Shown here piece by piece: positions 1-6,589 of a DNA stretch of 17,489 bases. The notes below the pieces were generated by a model. It saw only the letters and a list, made by a program, of their open reading frames with translations. It had not been told where the DNA came from and ran no database searches. Position 1 is the stretch's first letter, and every line of letters starts with the position of its first letter. Both the position numbers and the translations under genes were made by a program. This stretch comes from Clostridium sp. GTDB lineage: Bacteria; Bacillota; Clostridia; Lachnospirales; Lachnospiraceae. The stretch spans positions 1 to 17,489 of the forward strand of contig SFNH01000047.1 of NCBI GenBank assembly GCA_004554205.1, read 5' to 3'.

Positions 1-13
1 AATAACCGCCCGA

Positions 14-46
14 CCTATCCGACACAATGGCCAAGTGTCGGATAGG
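14..46. terminator. Terminator-like hairpin at the window start
   Basis: A perfect 12-bp inverted repeat (CCTATCCGACAC at 14-25, GTGTCGGATAGG at 35-46) has a 9-nt loop. A run of six T lies at 57-62, some 10 nt after the stem, so it is a weak rho-independent terminator on the + strand or a repeat-family hairpin. The GTGTCGGA arm recurs in the hairpin at 917-948. The flanking 1-92 sequence is AT-rich and codes for nothing I recognise. Confidence 0.5.
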
Positions 47-116
47 AACGGCAAAATTTTTTGCACTTCTATTGCTTCTTTATCACACATAAGCAAATGC
101 CCACGGCATTCATCTA

Positions 117-902
117 GTGCGCCGCATGAGCGGCGGCGGCACCATCTATACGGATATGGGCGGCTGGCAGTTTACCTTTATCCAGCACAAGGAGGCCGAG
201 GAGATCGAATTTGGCCAGTACATCGCCCCGGTCATCGACGCACTGCGGGAGATGGGAGTGAGGGCCGCCTTCAACGGCCGCAACGACCTGACCATCGACG
301 GCAAAAAGTTCTCCGGCAACGCCCAGTACCGGCTGGGCGACTGCATTGTGCATCACGGCTCGCTGCTGTTTGACACGGATATTGCGCAGATGGTGGCGTC
401 CACCACCGTGGACAGCTATAAGATCACCTCCAAGAGCATCAAGTCCGTCCGGGACCGCGTGACCAACATCTCCGAGCATCTTCCCGGCCCCATGGACGCG
501 GAGACCTTCAAGGAGACCATGGTGCGCCACATTATGAACGGCAGCACCGCTACCTATACCGTCACGCCGGAGGACGACGCCCGCATTCGGGAGATCGCCC
601 GGGAGCAGTTTCAAAGCTGGGAGCGGATCTTCGGCAGAAGCCCGAAGTTCACCATTGACCGGACGGGCCGCTTTGCCGGCGGGAAGGTCCAGTTCAAGCT
701 GGATGTGCAGAAGGGGCTTATCCGGGACGCCGCCGTGTACGGCGACTTCTTCTCCACTCTGGACGCAGGCACCCTCTGCGCCGCGCTGCTGGGCTGCCCC
801 TATGAGCGGGTCGCGGTGCTGGAAGCCCTCCAAAGCCACGGCATCGACGGGGCGGTGTACCGCATTTCCGCCAAGGAGCTGGCGTCGGTGGTGGTTGACT
901 GA
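117..902 (+). pseudogene. lplA: Lipoate-protein ligase A, 5'-truncated
   Basis: LplA activates lipoate with ATP and attaches it to a lysine of lipoyl domains (2-oxoacid dehydrogenases, GcvH) in the cytoplasm. The reading begins almost directly at the lipoyl-AMP binding loop, RRMSGGGTIY, which in whole LplA proteins lies about 70 residues in. Family-like sequence can be read back in frame only to about position 93 (ANAHGIHLV), where a TAA at 90-92 stops it. The catalytic lysine motif GKKFSGNA is present (lysine about residue 64 from the GTG at 117), and the C-terminal accessory domain is complete to the stop. No ribosome site precedes the GTG at 117 or the ATG at 126. About 262 residues remain of an expected 325-335. 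I infer a broken gene, or an assembly or rearrangement junction near position 90; the family call itself is strong. Confidence 0.8.
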
Positions 903-916
903 AGCAAATCCTATAT

Positions 917-957
917 CAGCGTGTCGGAAAAATTTTTTCGACACGCTGTAATTTTTT
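917..957 (+). terminator. Rho-independent terminator after lplA
   Basis: A 10-bp perfect stem (CAGCGTGTCG at 917-926 with CGACACGCTG at 939-948) continues inward as an A-run paired with a T-run, making a nearly complete 32-bp palindrome. It is followed by a T-rich tail (952-957). It separates lplA from the larA promoter. Confidence 0.85.
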
Positions 958-980
958 CTCGTTTTTATGAATGTTGTCTG

Positions 981-1009
981 TTGCATCTTTTTCTTCATTG
1001 CCGTATACT
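981..1009 (+). promoter_or_regulatory. Sigma-A promoter for the larA operon
   Basis: TTGCAT at 981-986 and TATACT at 1004-1009 are separated by 17 bp and lie about 40 bp upstream of the larA ATG, just after the lplA terminator. This is a close match to the housekeeping consensus. The predicted leader is short, with no room for a riboswitch. Confidence 0.7.
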
Positions 1010-1046
1010 CTAACTATTATTTTTACGGGATAGGCAGGTGGAGCGA

Positions 1047-2342
1047 ATGAAAACCTATCGATTTGCATACGGCAGCGGCACAGTGGAGTTTCCGCTGGAG
1101 GAGAAAAACATCATCGGAGAGCTGCACGGCAATGTGGTGGAGCCGATTTCCGACATACGCAAGGAGCTGTGGGCCTCGCTGGATGCGCCCATCGACAGCG
1201 CGCCTCTGTGCCGGCGGGTCACTCCGGGCAGCACCGTTGCGCTGGTGGTCAGCGATATGTCGCGCTTCTGGATGCGGCAGGATCTGGTGGTGCCGCATCT
1301 GGTGGACTATCTCACCCAGCGCTGCGGCGTGCGCGAGAGGGACATCACCATCGTGATCGCCAATGGCACGCATACCGGCGGCGACGAGGCGGAGCTGCGC
1401 ACCCTGGTGACGGACGCCGTTTACGACCGGATCACCGTGGAAAACCACAACTGCGAATCGGAGGATCTTGTCTACCTCGGCACAACGCCCCACGGCACAC
1501 CGGTCTCCATCAATCGCACTGCGGCCCTGGCGGATATGGTCATCTGCCTCGGCGCGGCAACACATCATGTGATGGCCGGCTTCGGCGGCGGACGCAAGAG
1601 CATTCTGCCCGGCATCAGCGGCCGGGAGACCATCTTTCACAACCATGCCTTTTCCCTGGATGCCGCAGTCCTGCGATCTAACCCCGCCGTGGGCAATGGC
1701 ATTTTGCAGGGCAATCCCCTGCACGAGGATATGTGCGAAGCCGCTGGTCTGGTGAAAAACCTGTTTATGGTCAATCTTGTCATGAACACGCAGATGCGTC
1801 TGGCTGCCATTTTTTCCGGCCACTATCTCACCTCCTGGGAGCAGGCCTGCCGGACGGTTAACCGCATTTATCAGGTGGATGTGCCCCGGAAGGCGGATGT
1901 TGTCATTACAAGCTGCGGCGGCTTTCCCAAGGATATTTCGCTCTACCAGGGTACCAAGGCCATTGATAATGTGGAATCGGCCCTGAAGCCGGGGGGCACG
2001 CTGATCCTGGTGATCGAGGCCCGGGAGGGGGGTGGACCCGCCGAATACTTCGGCTGGTCGAAGGATCTCCTTGCCGGTACCATTGAGCGGCGCCTGCGGG
2101 AGCATTTCACGGTGGCCGGATATGTTTTCTTCCTCAACTGCGAGCAGGCACAGCGCTATAATATCCTGCTCTATTCCAGTATCGACCCCAAGGCGGTGGA
2201 GCCCATGGGAATCCGGGCCTTCTCCGATGTGGATGCGCTGCTTGAGGCGGCCCGGCTTCCGGGAAAAACCATCTATGTGATCCCCAATGGGTCCACTGTG
2301 ATCCCACATGTTGTTAAGGAGGTATCTGCAAATGAAGCGTAA
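1047..2342 (+). CDS. larA: LarA-family nickel-pincer 2-hydroxyacid racemase
   Basis: LarA proteins racemise 2-hydroxyacids (D/L-lactate in the type enzyme) by hydride transfer with the nickel-pincer nucleotide cofactor. The 431-residue protein (DUF2088 family) keeps every key residue I can place: D70 and R73 (SDMSR), H109 (NGTHTG), H174 in HHVMAGFGGGRKS, K184 which tethers the cofactor, the nickel ligand H200 (HNHAF), and K295/K304 in GGFPKDISLYQGTKA. H174, K184 and H200 fall at the same numbers as in the Lactiplantibacillus enzyme. I chose the ATG at 1047 over the GTG at 1038 because AGGTGG (1036-1041) is a ribosome site for it and MKTYRFAYG fits the family N-terminus. The gene overlaps the next by 11 bp. 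No cofactor-making larB, larC or larE is in the window. The substrate is unproven, since LarA homologues act on several hydroxyacids. Confidence 0.88.
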   Translation: MKTYRFAYGSGTVEFPLEEKNIIGELHGNVVEPISDIRKELWASLDAPIDSAPLCRRVTPGSTVALVVSDMSRFWMRQDLVVPHLVDYLTQRCGVRERDITIVIANGTHTGGDEAELRTLVTDAVYDRITVENHNCESEDLVYLGTTPHGTPVSINRTAALADMVICLGAATHHVMAGFGGGRKSILPGISGRETIFHNHAFSLDAAVLRSNPAVGNGILQGNPLHEDMCEAAGLVKNLFMVNLVMNTQMRLAAIFSGHYLTSWEQACRTVNRIYQVDVPRKADVVITSCGGFPKDISLYQGTKAIDNVESALKPGGTLILVIEAREGGGPAEYFGWSKDLLAGTIERRLREHFTVAGYVFFLNCEQAQRYNILLYSSIDPKAVEPMGIRAFSDVDALLEAARLPGKTIYVIPNGSTVIPHVVKEVSANEA

Positions 2343-3483
2343 CTACATTGCCCGGCGTTTTCAGCTCGGAGGAACGGGCTTATCCCTTGACACCGAGGCC
2401 CTTTCCAAGTACAAGGATATTATTGACCTGAGCATCGGCGACACCGATTTTACCACCGATGAGGCCATCATCGCCGCCGCATTCCGGGACGCCGGACTGG
2501 GCCACACCCACTATGGCGACCCCAAGGGCGATCCGGAACTTATCTCCGCGGTCTGCCGGGCCTGGGAGGAGGATTTCGGCCAGCCCCTCTCCGACGACCA
2601 TGTGCTTGTGAGTACATCAAGCTGCCTGGGTATGGCCCTTACCATGCTCGCCATTCTGGACCCCGGCGACGAGGTGATCGTCTTTTCTCCCTATTTTGCC
2701 GTATACCGCTCCCAGATCGAGCTGGCCGGCGGCGTGTGCGTGGATGTGCCCACCTATGCCGATGAGAATTACGCCATCGACGAGGCCCGCCTCCGCGCCG
2801 CCATCACGCCGCGCACCAAGGCCATTATCTTCAATAACCCCGCCAATCCCACGGGCATGAGCTATGACAGGGACACCCTGTCCATGCTGGCCCGCATTGC
2901 GCAGGAGTATGATCTGCTGATTGCCGCCGATGAGATCTATACCACATATCTATATGAGGGGGACTTCTGCCCTATCCGCACCCTGCCCGGTATGGCCGAG
3001 CGTACCATTACCCTGAACAGCTTTTCCAAAAACTACCTCATGACGGGCTGGCGTGTCGGCGTTATTATCGCCGAGCCGGAGCTGCTGGCGGTGATGAACC
3101 GCATCAACGGCGCGCTGGTTTACACGGCGCCCTCTATTTCCCAGCGTGCGGCCATCCAGGCGCTTTCCATGCGCAGGTCGATTCGGGAAAAGTATATTTC
3201 CGAATACCGCGACCGCATCTTTTACGCCGCCGACCGGATCGAAAAGATCCCCTACCTCAGTCTCGTCCGCCCCAAGGGCACCTTCTATCTCTTCCCCGGC
3301 ATCGAGAAAACCGGGCTGGATGAAAAGCAGTTCTGCAAGGCCCTGCTGGAGAGGGCACACATTTTGGTCACGCCCGGCACGCCCTTCGGCGTAAGCGGCG
3401 CGGGACACTTCCGCATCGCCTGCACCGTGGGCATCGAACACCTTAAAACCGCATTTGACCGGATGGAGAAGCTGTCGTTTTGA
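2332..3483 (+). CDS. PLP-dependent class I/II aminotransferase
   Basis: This 383-residue protein is a fold-type I aminotransferase that moves an amino group between an amino acid and a 2-oxoacid. Visible hallmarks are the PLP-phosphate region (STSSCLGMAL), NNPANPTG, the acidic residue in AADEIYT, the Schiff-base lysine K233 in SFSKNYLMTGWR, and the substrate-carboxylate arginine in FRIACTV. The length is normal (about 380-400) and the protein is cytosolic. It starts inside the end of larA; AAGGAGGT (2316-2323) stands 8 nt before the ATG at 2332, so the two are co-translated. Pairing with a 2-hydroxyacid racemase suggests a route between a hydroxyacid and its amino acid through the shared 2-oxoacid, with a dehydrogenase encoded elsewhere; this is inference. 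Specificity (aspartate, aromatic or branched-chain) cannot be read from sequence. Confidence 0.9.
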   Translation: MKRNYIARRFQLGGTGLSLDTEALSKYKDIIDLSIGDTDFTTDEAIIAAAFRDAGLGHTHYGDPKGDPELISAVCRAWEEDFGQPLSDDHVLVSTSSCLGMALTMLAILDPGDEVIVFSPYFAVYRSQIELAGGVCVDVPTYADENYAIDEARLRAAITPRTKAIIFNNPANPTGMSYDRDTLSMLARIAQEYDLLIAADEIYTTYLYEGDFCPIRTLPGMAERTITLNSFSKNYLMTGWRVGVIIAEPELLAVMNRINGALVYTAPSISQRAAIQALSMRRSIREKYISEYRDRIFYAADRIEKIPYLSLVRPKGTFYLFPGIEKTGLDEKQFCKALLERAHILVTPGTPFGVSGAGHFRIACTVGIEHLKTAFDRMEKLSF

Positions 3484-3510
3484 CGGCTTCCCTAAGACCT
3501 TTTACTACGC

Positions 3511-3548
3511 AGGGAGAAGCTGCCGCCCGGACAGCTTCTCCCTTTTTT
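3511..3548 (+). terminator. Terminator of the larA-aminotransferase operon
   Basis: A perfect 12-bp stem (AGGGAGAAGCTG at 3511-3522, CAGCTTCTCCCT at 3532-3543) with a 9-nt loop runs directly into a T6 tract. It is a textbook rho-independent terminator. Confidence 0.92.
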
Positions 3549-3604
3549 GCATATTTACACAATTCGAGGGTATATTTTTCCTGCATTCTTGTGACACGCG
3601 GCTA

Positions 3605-3632
3605 TTTACAAATCAATTCATGAGTGTATAAT
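3605..3632 (+). promoter_or_regulatory. Sigma-A promoter of the amino acid ABC operon
   Basis: TTTACA (3605-3610), a 16-bp spacer and TATAAT (3627-3632) lie about 54 bp before the start codon of the binding protein. The -10 box is inside one of two operator-like palindromes, so repressor binding there would block the promoter. Confidence 0.7.
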
Positions 3633-3669
3633 TATGCACATAAATCAAGAGAATATGCATTTAAATGCA
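3625..3669. promoter_or_regulatory. Two ARG-box-like operators
   Basis: TGTATAATTATGCA (3625-3638) and TGCATTTAAATGCA (3656-3669, core of the perfect 16-bp palindrome ATGCATTTAAATGCAT at 3655-3670) each match 12 of 14 positions of the ArgR/AhrC half-operator pattern TGAATWWWWATTCA. Their centres are 31 bp apart, about three helical turns. The first covers the -10 box and the second lies just before the ribosome site. The ArgR assignment is inference; the dyads themselves are plain. Confidence 0.45.
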
Positions 3670-3685
3670 TGGAACGGAGGAAAGT

Positions 3686-4552
3686 ATGAAAAAATTTAAC
3701 TTGAAAAAGAAGATGCTTGCTTTGGCACTGGGTGTGCTGATGCTGCTGTCGGTTATGACCGGCTGCGGCAAGACCAACGATCAGGCCGGCGGCGGAAGCG
3801 GCGACACCCAGCAGGAGCAGACCGGAGCTCTGCTCAAAAAGATCAAGGACAGCGGCAAGCTGGTTGTGGGCACCGAGGCCCAGTATGCCCCCTATGAGTT
3901 CAAGGACCTGGACGCTAACTTCGTTGGCTGCGATATGTGGCTGGCACAGCAGATTGCCGACAGCCTGGGCGTTAAGCTGGAGATAGTGGATATGTCCTTC
4001 GACGGCATCATCCCCGCTGTGCAGTCCGGACAGGTTGACCTGGGCATCGCGGCTTTTACCAACACCCCTGAGCGTGCAAAGGAGATCGACTTCAGCAATC
4101 TGTATGAGACCAGCGCGCAGCTGCTGATCGTCAAGACCGGCAACGCAGATGTCTACTCCACCAAGGAATCCCTTGCCGGGCAGAAGGTCGGCGCACAGAA
4201 GGGCACCATTCAGTCTCAGCTGATCCAGTCCGCCCTTCCGGACAGCGAGCTGTTTGAGCTGGAAAAGTATCCTGCTCTTGCTCTGGAGGTACAGAATGGC
4301 AACATTGCCGGTCTGGTAGTGGATCAGGCTGTGGGTGAGTCTCTGGTGGCCACCAGCAACGGCGGCCTGGAGGTTTCCAACTTCGCCTTCACCGCAGAGG
4401 AGGCCTCCTTCGGTAAGTCTGTCGTGATCGCCAAGGGCAACGAGGATCTGGTGGCCGCTGTGAACCAGGTCATCGACAAGGTCACCTCCGACGGCAGCTA
4501 TCAGAAGGCCTACGACGATGCTGTTAAGCTGGCTGCCAGCCTGGGCCTGTAA
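3686..4552 (+). CDS. Amino acid ABC transporter substrate-binding lipoprotein
   Basis: This is a family 3 extracellular solute-binding protein, 288 residues, that captures a polar amino acid outside the membrane and hands it to the permease at 4830. A signal peptide with a lysine-rich start and hydrophobic core ends in a lipobox (VMTGC), so C27 would be lipidated, followed by a Gly/Gln-rich linker. Binding-site landmarks are GTEAQYAPYEF, DGIIPAVQSGQVD, the carboxylate-binding arginine in TPERAKEIDFS and the amine-binding aspartate in VVDQA. The acidic residue three positions before the tyrosine in EAQYAPYEF recalls lysine/arginine/ornithine binders (DxxYAPF), which with the ARG-box-like sites hints at a basic amino acid; this is weak. 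I chose the ATG at 3686 because GGAGG (3676-3680) precedes it and the signal peptide then begins normally. Confidence 0.92.
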   Translation: MKKFNLKKKMLALALGVLMLLSVMTGCGKTNDQAGGGSGDTQQEQTGALLKKIKDSGKLVVGTEAQYAPYEFKDLDANFVGCDMWLAQQIADSLGVKLEIVDMSFDGIIPAVQSGQVDLGIAAFTNTPERAKEIDFSNLYETSAQLLIVKTGNADVYSTKESLAGQKVGAQKGTIQSQLIQSALPDSELFELEKYPALALEVQNGNIAGLVVDQAVGESLVATSNGGLEVSNFAFTAEEASFGKSVVIAKGNEDLVAAVNQVIDKVTSDGSYQKAYDDAVKLAASLGL

Positions 4553-4590
4553 AAACACGGGAGAGAAAACAGCATAAGTACGCAAACCAC

Positions 4591-4808
4591 GGGCTTCGCC
4601 GTTTCGGCGGCGAAGCCCGGCTGAGACTGTCGAAAAACCCTCCGGGTTTTTCCGACAAAAGGCTTGCAGTCTGCTGCGCGCATAATTTGTCCGTCCGTGA
4701 CGGACAAATTCCACACTGTTAATTTTTTTCCGCCTGCGGGCGGCAAACTCTGCGAGGCTTTTTTGACACACTGCAAGGGCTTCGCCGTTTCGGCGGCGAA
4801 GCCCGGCT
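4591..4808. repeat. Hairpin array bounded by 32-bp direct repeats
   Basis: Two identical 32-bp copies (4591-4622 and 4777-4808) each form a hairpin with an 11-bp GGGCTTCGCCG/CGGCGAAGCCC stem. Between them lie a hairpin at 4628-4657 (TGTCGAAAAACCC paired with GGGTTTTTCCGACA, one bulge), a perfect 12-bp hairpin at 4684-4710 (AATTTGTCCGTC/GACGGACAAATT, 3-nt loop), a CCGCC/GGCGG hairpin near 4730-4744, and a T6-GACAC segment at 4759-4770. An 8-bp inverted pair (CTTGCAGT at 4663-4670, ACTGCAAG at 4770-4777) could close the inner part. It holds no gene. I read it as an inserted REP/MITE-like repeat cluster or an intra-operon attenuation zone. Confidence 0.75.
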
Positions 4809-4829
4809 ATGCATTGAGGAGGGTTCCCC

Positions 4830-5531
4830 ATGAAATTCATTGCGTTTATCGAGACCATCGGACAGCTCATCGCCCGGTACCACAGCTTCTTTGAGGAGGG
4901 CATCGTCAACACCCTGGTCATCGCAGCTTTCACCGTGTTATTCGGCACGATTTTCGGCACGCTCATGTCCTGTATGCGCATGAGCAAAATACTGCCCCTT
5001 CGCTGGTTCGCAGTGGCCTACATTGAGTTCATCCGCGGAACGCCGCTGATGGTGCAGCTCATGTTTATTTTTTACGGTCTTCCCATGATCGGCTTTACGC
5101 TTCCCGATATTTCCTGGATCCCGAATTTTTCGCGGTTTTCCGCAGGTATTATCGCCATGAGCATCAATAGCTGTGCCTATGTGGCGGAGATCATCCGCTC
5201 CGGCGTGCAGGCCGTGGACTATGGCCAGATGGAGGCTGCGCGCAGCATCGGCTTCAGCCACGGTCAGGCTATGCGTCTGGTGGTTTTGCCCCAGGCGATC
5301 CGCAACATCCTCCCGGCCCTGGGCAATGAGTTTGTCACCGTTATCAAGGAATCCTCCATCGTATCCGTTATCGGCCTTGCCGACCTGATGTTCCGGACCA
5401 ATGATGTCATCGCCGTCACCTACAAGAGCCTGGCTTGCCTTGCTATCGCGGCACTGTGCTATTTTGCGATGACCTTTACAGGCGGCCGCCTGATCTCGCT
5501 GGCAGAAAGGAAGATGAATCATGGCAAGTGA
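4830..5531 (+). CDS. Amino acid ABC transporter permease (HisM/GlnP family)
   Basis: This 233-residue integral membrane protein forms the channel of the importer. The first transmembrane segment lies around residues 25-45 (NTLVIAAFTVLFGTIFGTL). The conserved FIRGTPLMVQL stretch follows, and the EAA coupling loop that touches the ATPase is clear (AVDYGQMEAARSIGFS with downstream LPQAIR). Length and topology match the family. The ATG at 4830 follows GAGGAGGG (4816-4823). The gene is parted from the binding-protein gene by 277 bp filled by the repeat array, and it overlaps the ATPase gene by 11 bp. Only one permease gene is present, so it would act as a homodimer; that last point is inference. 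Confidence 0.93.
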   Translation: MKFIAFIETIGQLIARYHSFFEEGIVNTLVIAAFTVLFGTIFGTLMSCMRMSKILPLRWFAVAYIEFIRGTPLMVQLMFIFYGLPMIGFTLPDISWIPNFSRFSAGIIAMSINSCAYVAEIIRSGVQAVDYGQMEAARSIGFSHGQAMRLVVLPQAIRNILPALGNEFVTVIKESSIVSVIGLADLMFRTNDVIAVTYKSLACLAIAALCYFAMTFTGGRLISLAERKMNHGK

Positions 5532-6264
5532 AAATGTCCTGCAGGTGATAGACCTGTGTAAAAGCTTTCATAAGCTCGAGGTTCTCAAGAACATCAGCGT
5601 CACATTTAAGAAAAACGAGGTGGTATCCATCATCGGCCCCTCCGGCGGCGGCAAAAGCACCTTCCTGCGCTGCCTAAACCTGCTGGAAAAGCCCACCTCT
5701 GGGCAGATTCTGATTGACGGTGTGGACATCTGCGCCAAGGGGCAGAGCAAGCATATCGACCAGCACCGGCAGAAAATGGGCATGGTGTTCCAGCAGTTCA
5801 ATCTGTTCAACAACATGAATGTGATGAAAAACCTGACCGCCGGACCCGTCCGCATTAAGGGCATGGATCGGGCGGAGGCGGAGGAAAAGGCCCTGGAGCT
5901 TCTTGGCCGCGTAGGGCTGGCCGACCGCGCCGACGCATATCCCAGCCAGCTCTCCGGCGGGCAGAAGCAGCGCATAGCCATTGTGCGTTCGCTGATGATG
6001 GACCCCGAGGTGATGCTCTTTGACGAGCCGACCAGCGCCCTTGACCCGGAAATGATCGGGGAGGTGCTGGATGTTATGAAAAATCTTGCCGAAAGCGGCA
6101 TGACTATGATCGTCGTCACCCATGAGATGCGCTTTGCCCGTGAGGTCAGCAGCCGCACCATCTTCCTGGACGGTGGACACATAGAGGAGGATAAGCCCTC
6201 TCACGAGCTCTTTGCACACCCCGAGAGCCCGCGTCTGATCAGTTTTCTCAATAAGGTGCTGTGA
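5521..6264 (+). CDS. Amino acid ABC transporter ATP-binding protein
   Basis: This 247-residue cytoplasmic ATPase powers the importer. All motifs are intact: Walker A GPSGGGKST (39-47), Q-loop FQQFN (Q91 or Q92), signature LSGGQ (144-148), Walker B VMLFDEP with the catalytic glutamate (about 164-170), D-loop SALD and switch histidine H201 (VTHEM). It is of the GlnQ/HisP/ArtM type. The ATG at 5521 lies inside the end of the permease gene, with GAAAGGA just upstream, so translation is coupled. A strong hairpin at 6324-6366 ends the operon. Substrate cannot be told from the ATPase. Confidence 0.95.
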   Translation: MASENVLQVIDLCKSFHKLEVLKNISVTFKKNEVVSIIGPSGGGKSTFLRCLNLLEKPTSGQILIDGVDICAKGQSKHIDQHRQKMGMVFQQFNLFNNMNVMKNLTAGPVRIKGMDRAEAEEKALELLGRVGLADRADAYPSQLSGGQKQRIAIVRSLMMDPEVMLFDEPTSALDPEMIGEVLDVMKNLAESGMTMIVVTHEMRFAREVSSRTIFLDGGHIEEDKPSHELFAHPESPRLISFLNKVL

Positions 6265-6323
6265 AAAGAATACGACCGACCCGCCGACCCTGGGCGTATA
6301 CCGGGGCGGCTGTAACGGCTACC

Positions 6324-6366
6324 GCAAAAGCGGCAGGCTCAAATCAAAGGAGCCTGCCGCTTTTGC
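6324..6366. terminator. Terminator after the ABC operon
   Basis: A perfect 17-bp stem (6324-6340 with 6350-6366, 9-nt loop) ends in GCTTTTGC, with the T-run inside the stem. It lies 60 bp after the ATPase stop and could act in both directions. A smaller GC-rich palindrome follows at about 6371-6386. The rest of the 325-bp gap up to 6590 holds the promoter and leader of the next gene. Confidence 0.8.
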
Positions 6367-6433
6367 AGTCTGCGGCGCCGCCGCAGGGAATATCTGGAAA
6401 AGAAGAAATGACCTCATTATTCACTAAAATTCA

Positions 6434-6462
6434 TTGACAGAGGCCATGCCTTTTCGTATAAT
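6434..6462 (+). promoter_or_regulatory. Consensus sigma-A promoter
   Basis: TTGACA at 6434-6439, exactly 17 bp, then TATAAT at 6457-6462: a perfect match to the housekeeping consensus. It would give a leader of about 120 nt before the lipoprotein start at 6590. Such a strong core is usually held in check by a regulator. Confidence 0.88.
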
Positions 6463-6552
6463 ATAGCTGAATATAGAAAGAAAGGGGGCTTGTGACCCGA
6501 TTTCATAAAACCCACAGGCAAACAAAGGACATCCAACAGCAGCGAAAACGCC

Positions 6553-6568
6553 GGGTACTATAGTACCC
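6553..6568. promoter_or_regulatory. Perfect 16-bp palindrome in the leader
   Basis: GGGTACTATAGTACCC is a perfect dyad that ends 6 bp before the AGGAGG ribosome site (6575-6580) of the next gene and lies about 85 bp after the predicted transcription start. It could be a repressor operator acting as a roadblock, or, as RNA, a short hairpin next to the ribosome site. Confidence 0.55.
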
Positions 6569-6589
6569 ACTGACAGGAGGATATACTGT

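Noticed and set aside
114..998. Long open frame on the minus strand opposite lplA
   Set aside because: It is a mirror of the GC-rich codon pattern of lplA, shows no domain, and runs across the terminator at 917-957.
1023..2309. Long open frame on the minus strand opposite larA
   Set aside because: Low-complexity His/Gly/Arg-rich translation with no motif, no ribosome site, fully explained by codon bias of larA.
3632..4987. Long minus-strand open frame across the binding-protein gene and hairpin array
   Set aside because: It passes through repeats and a promoter, has no recognisable domain, and is opposite a clear gene.
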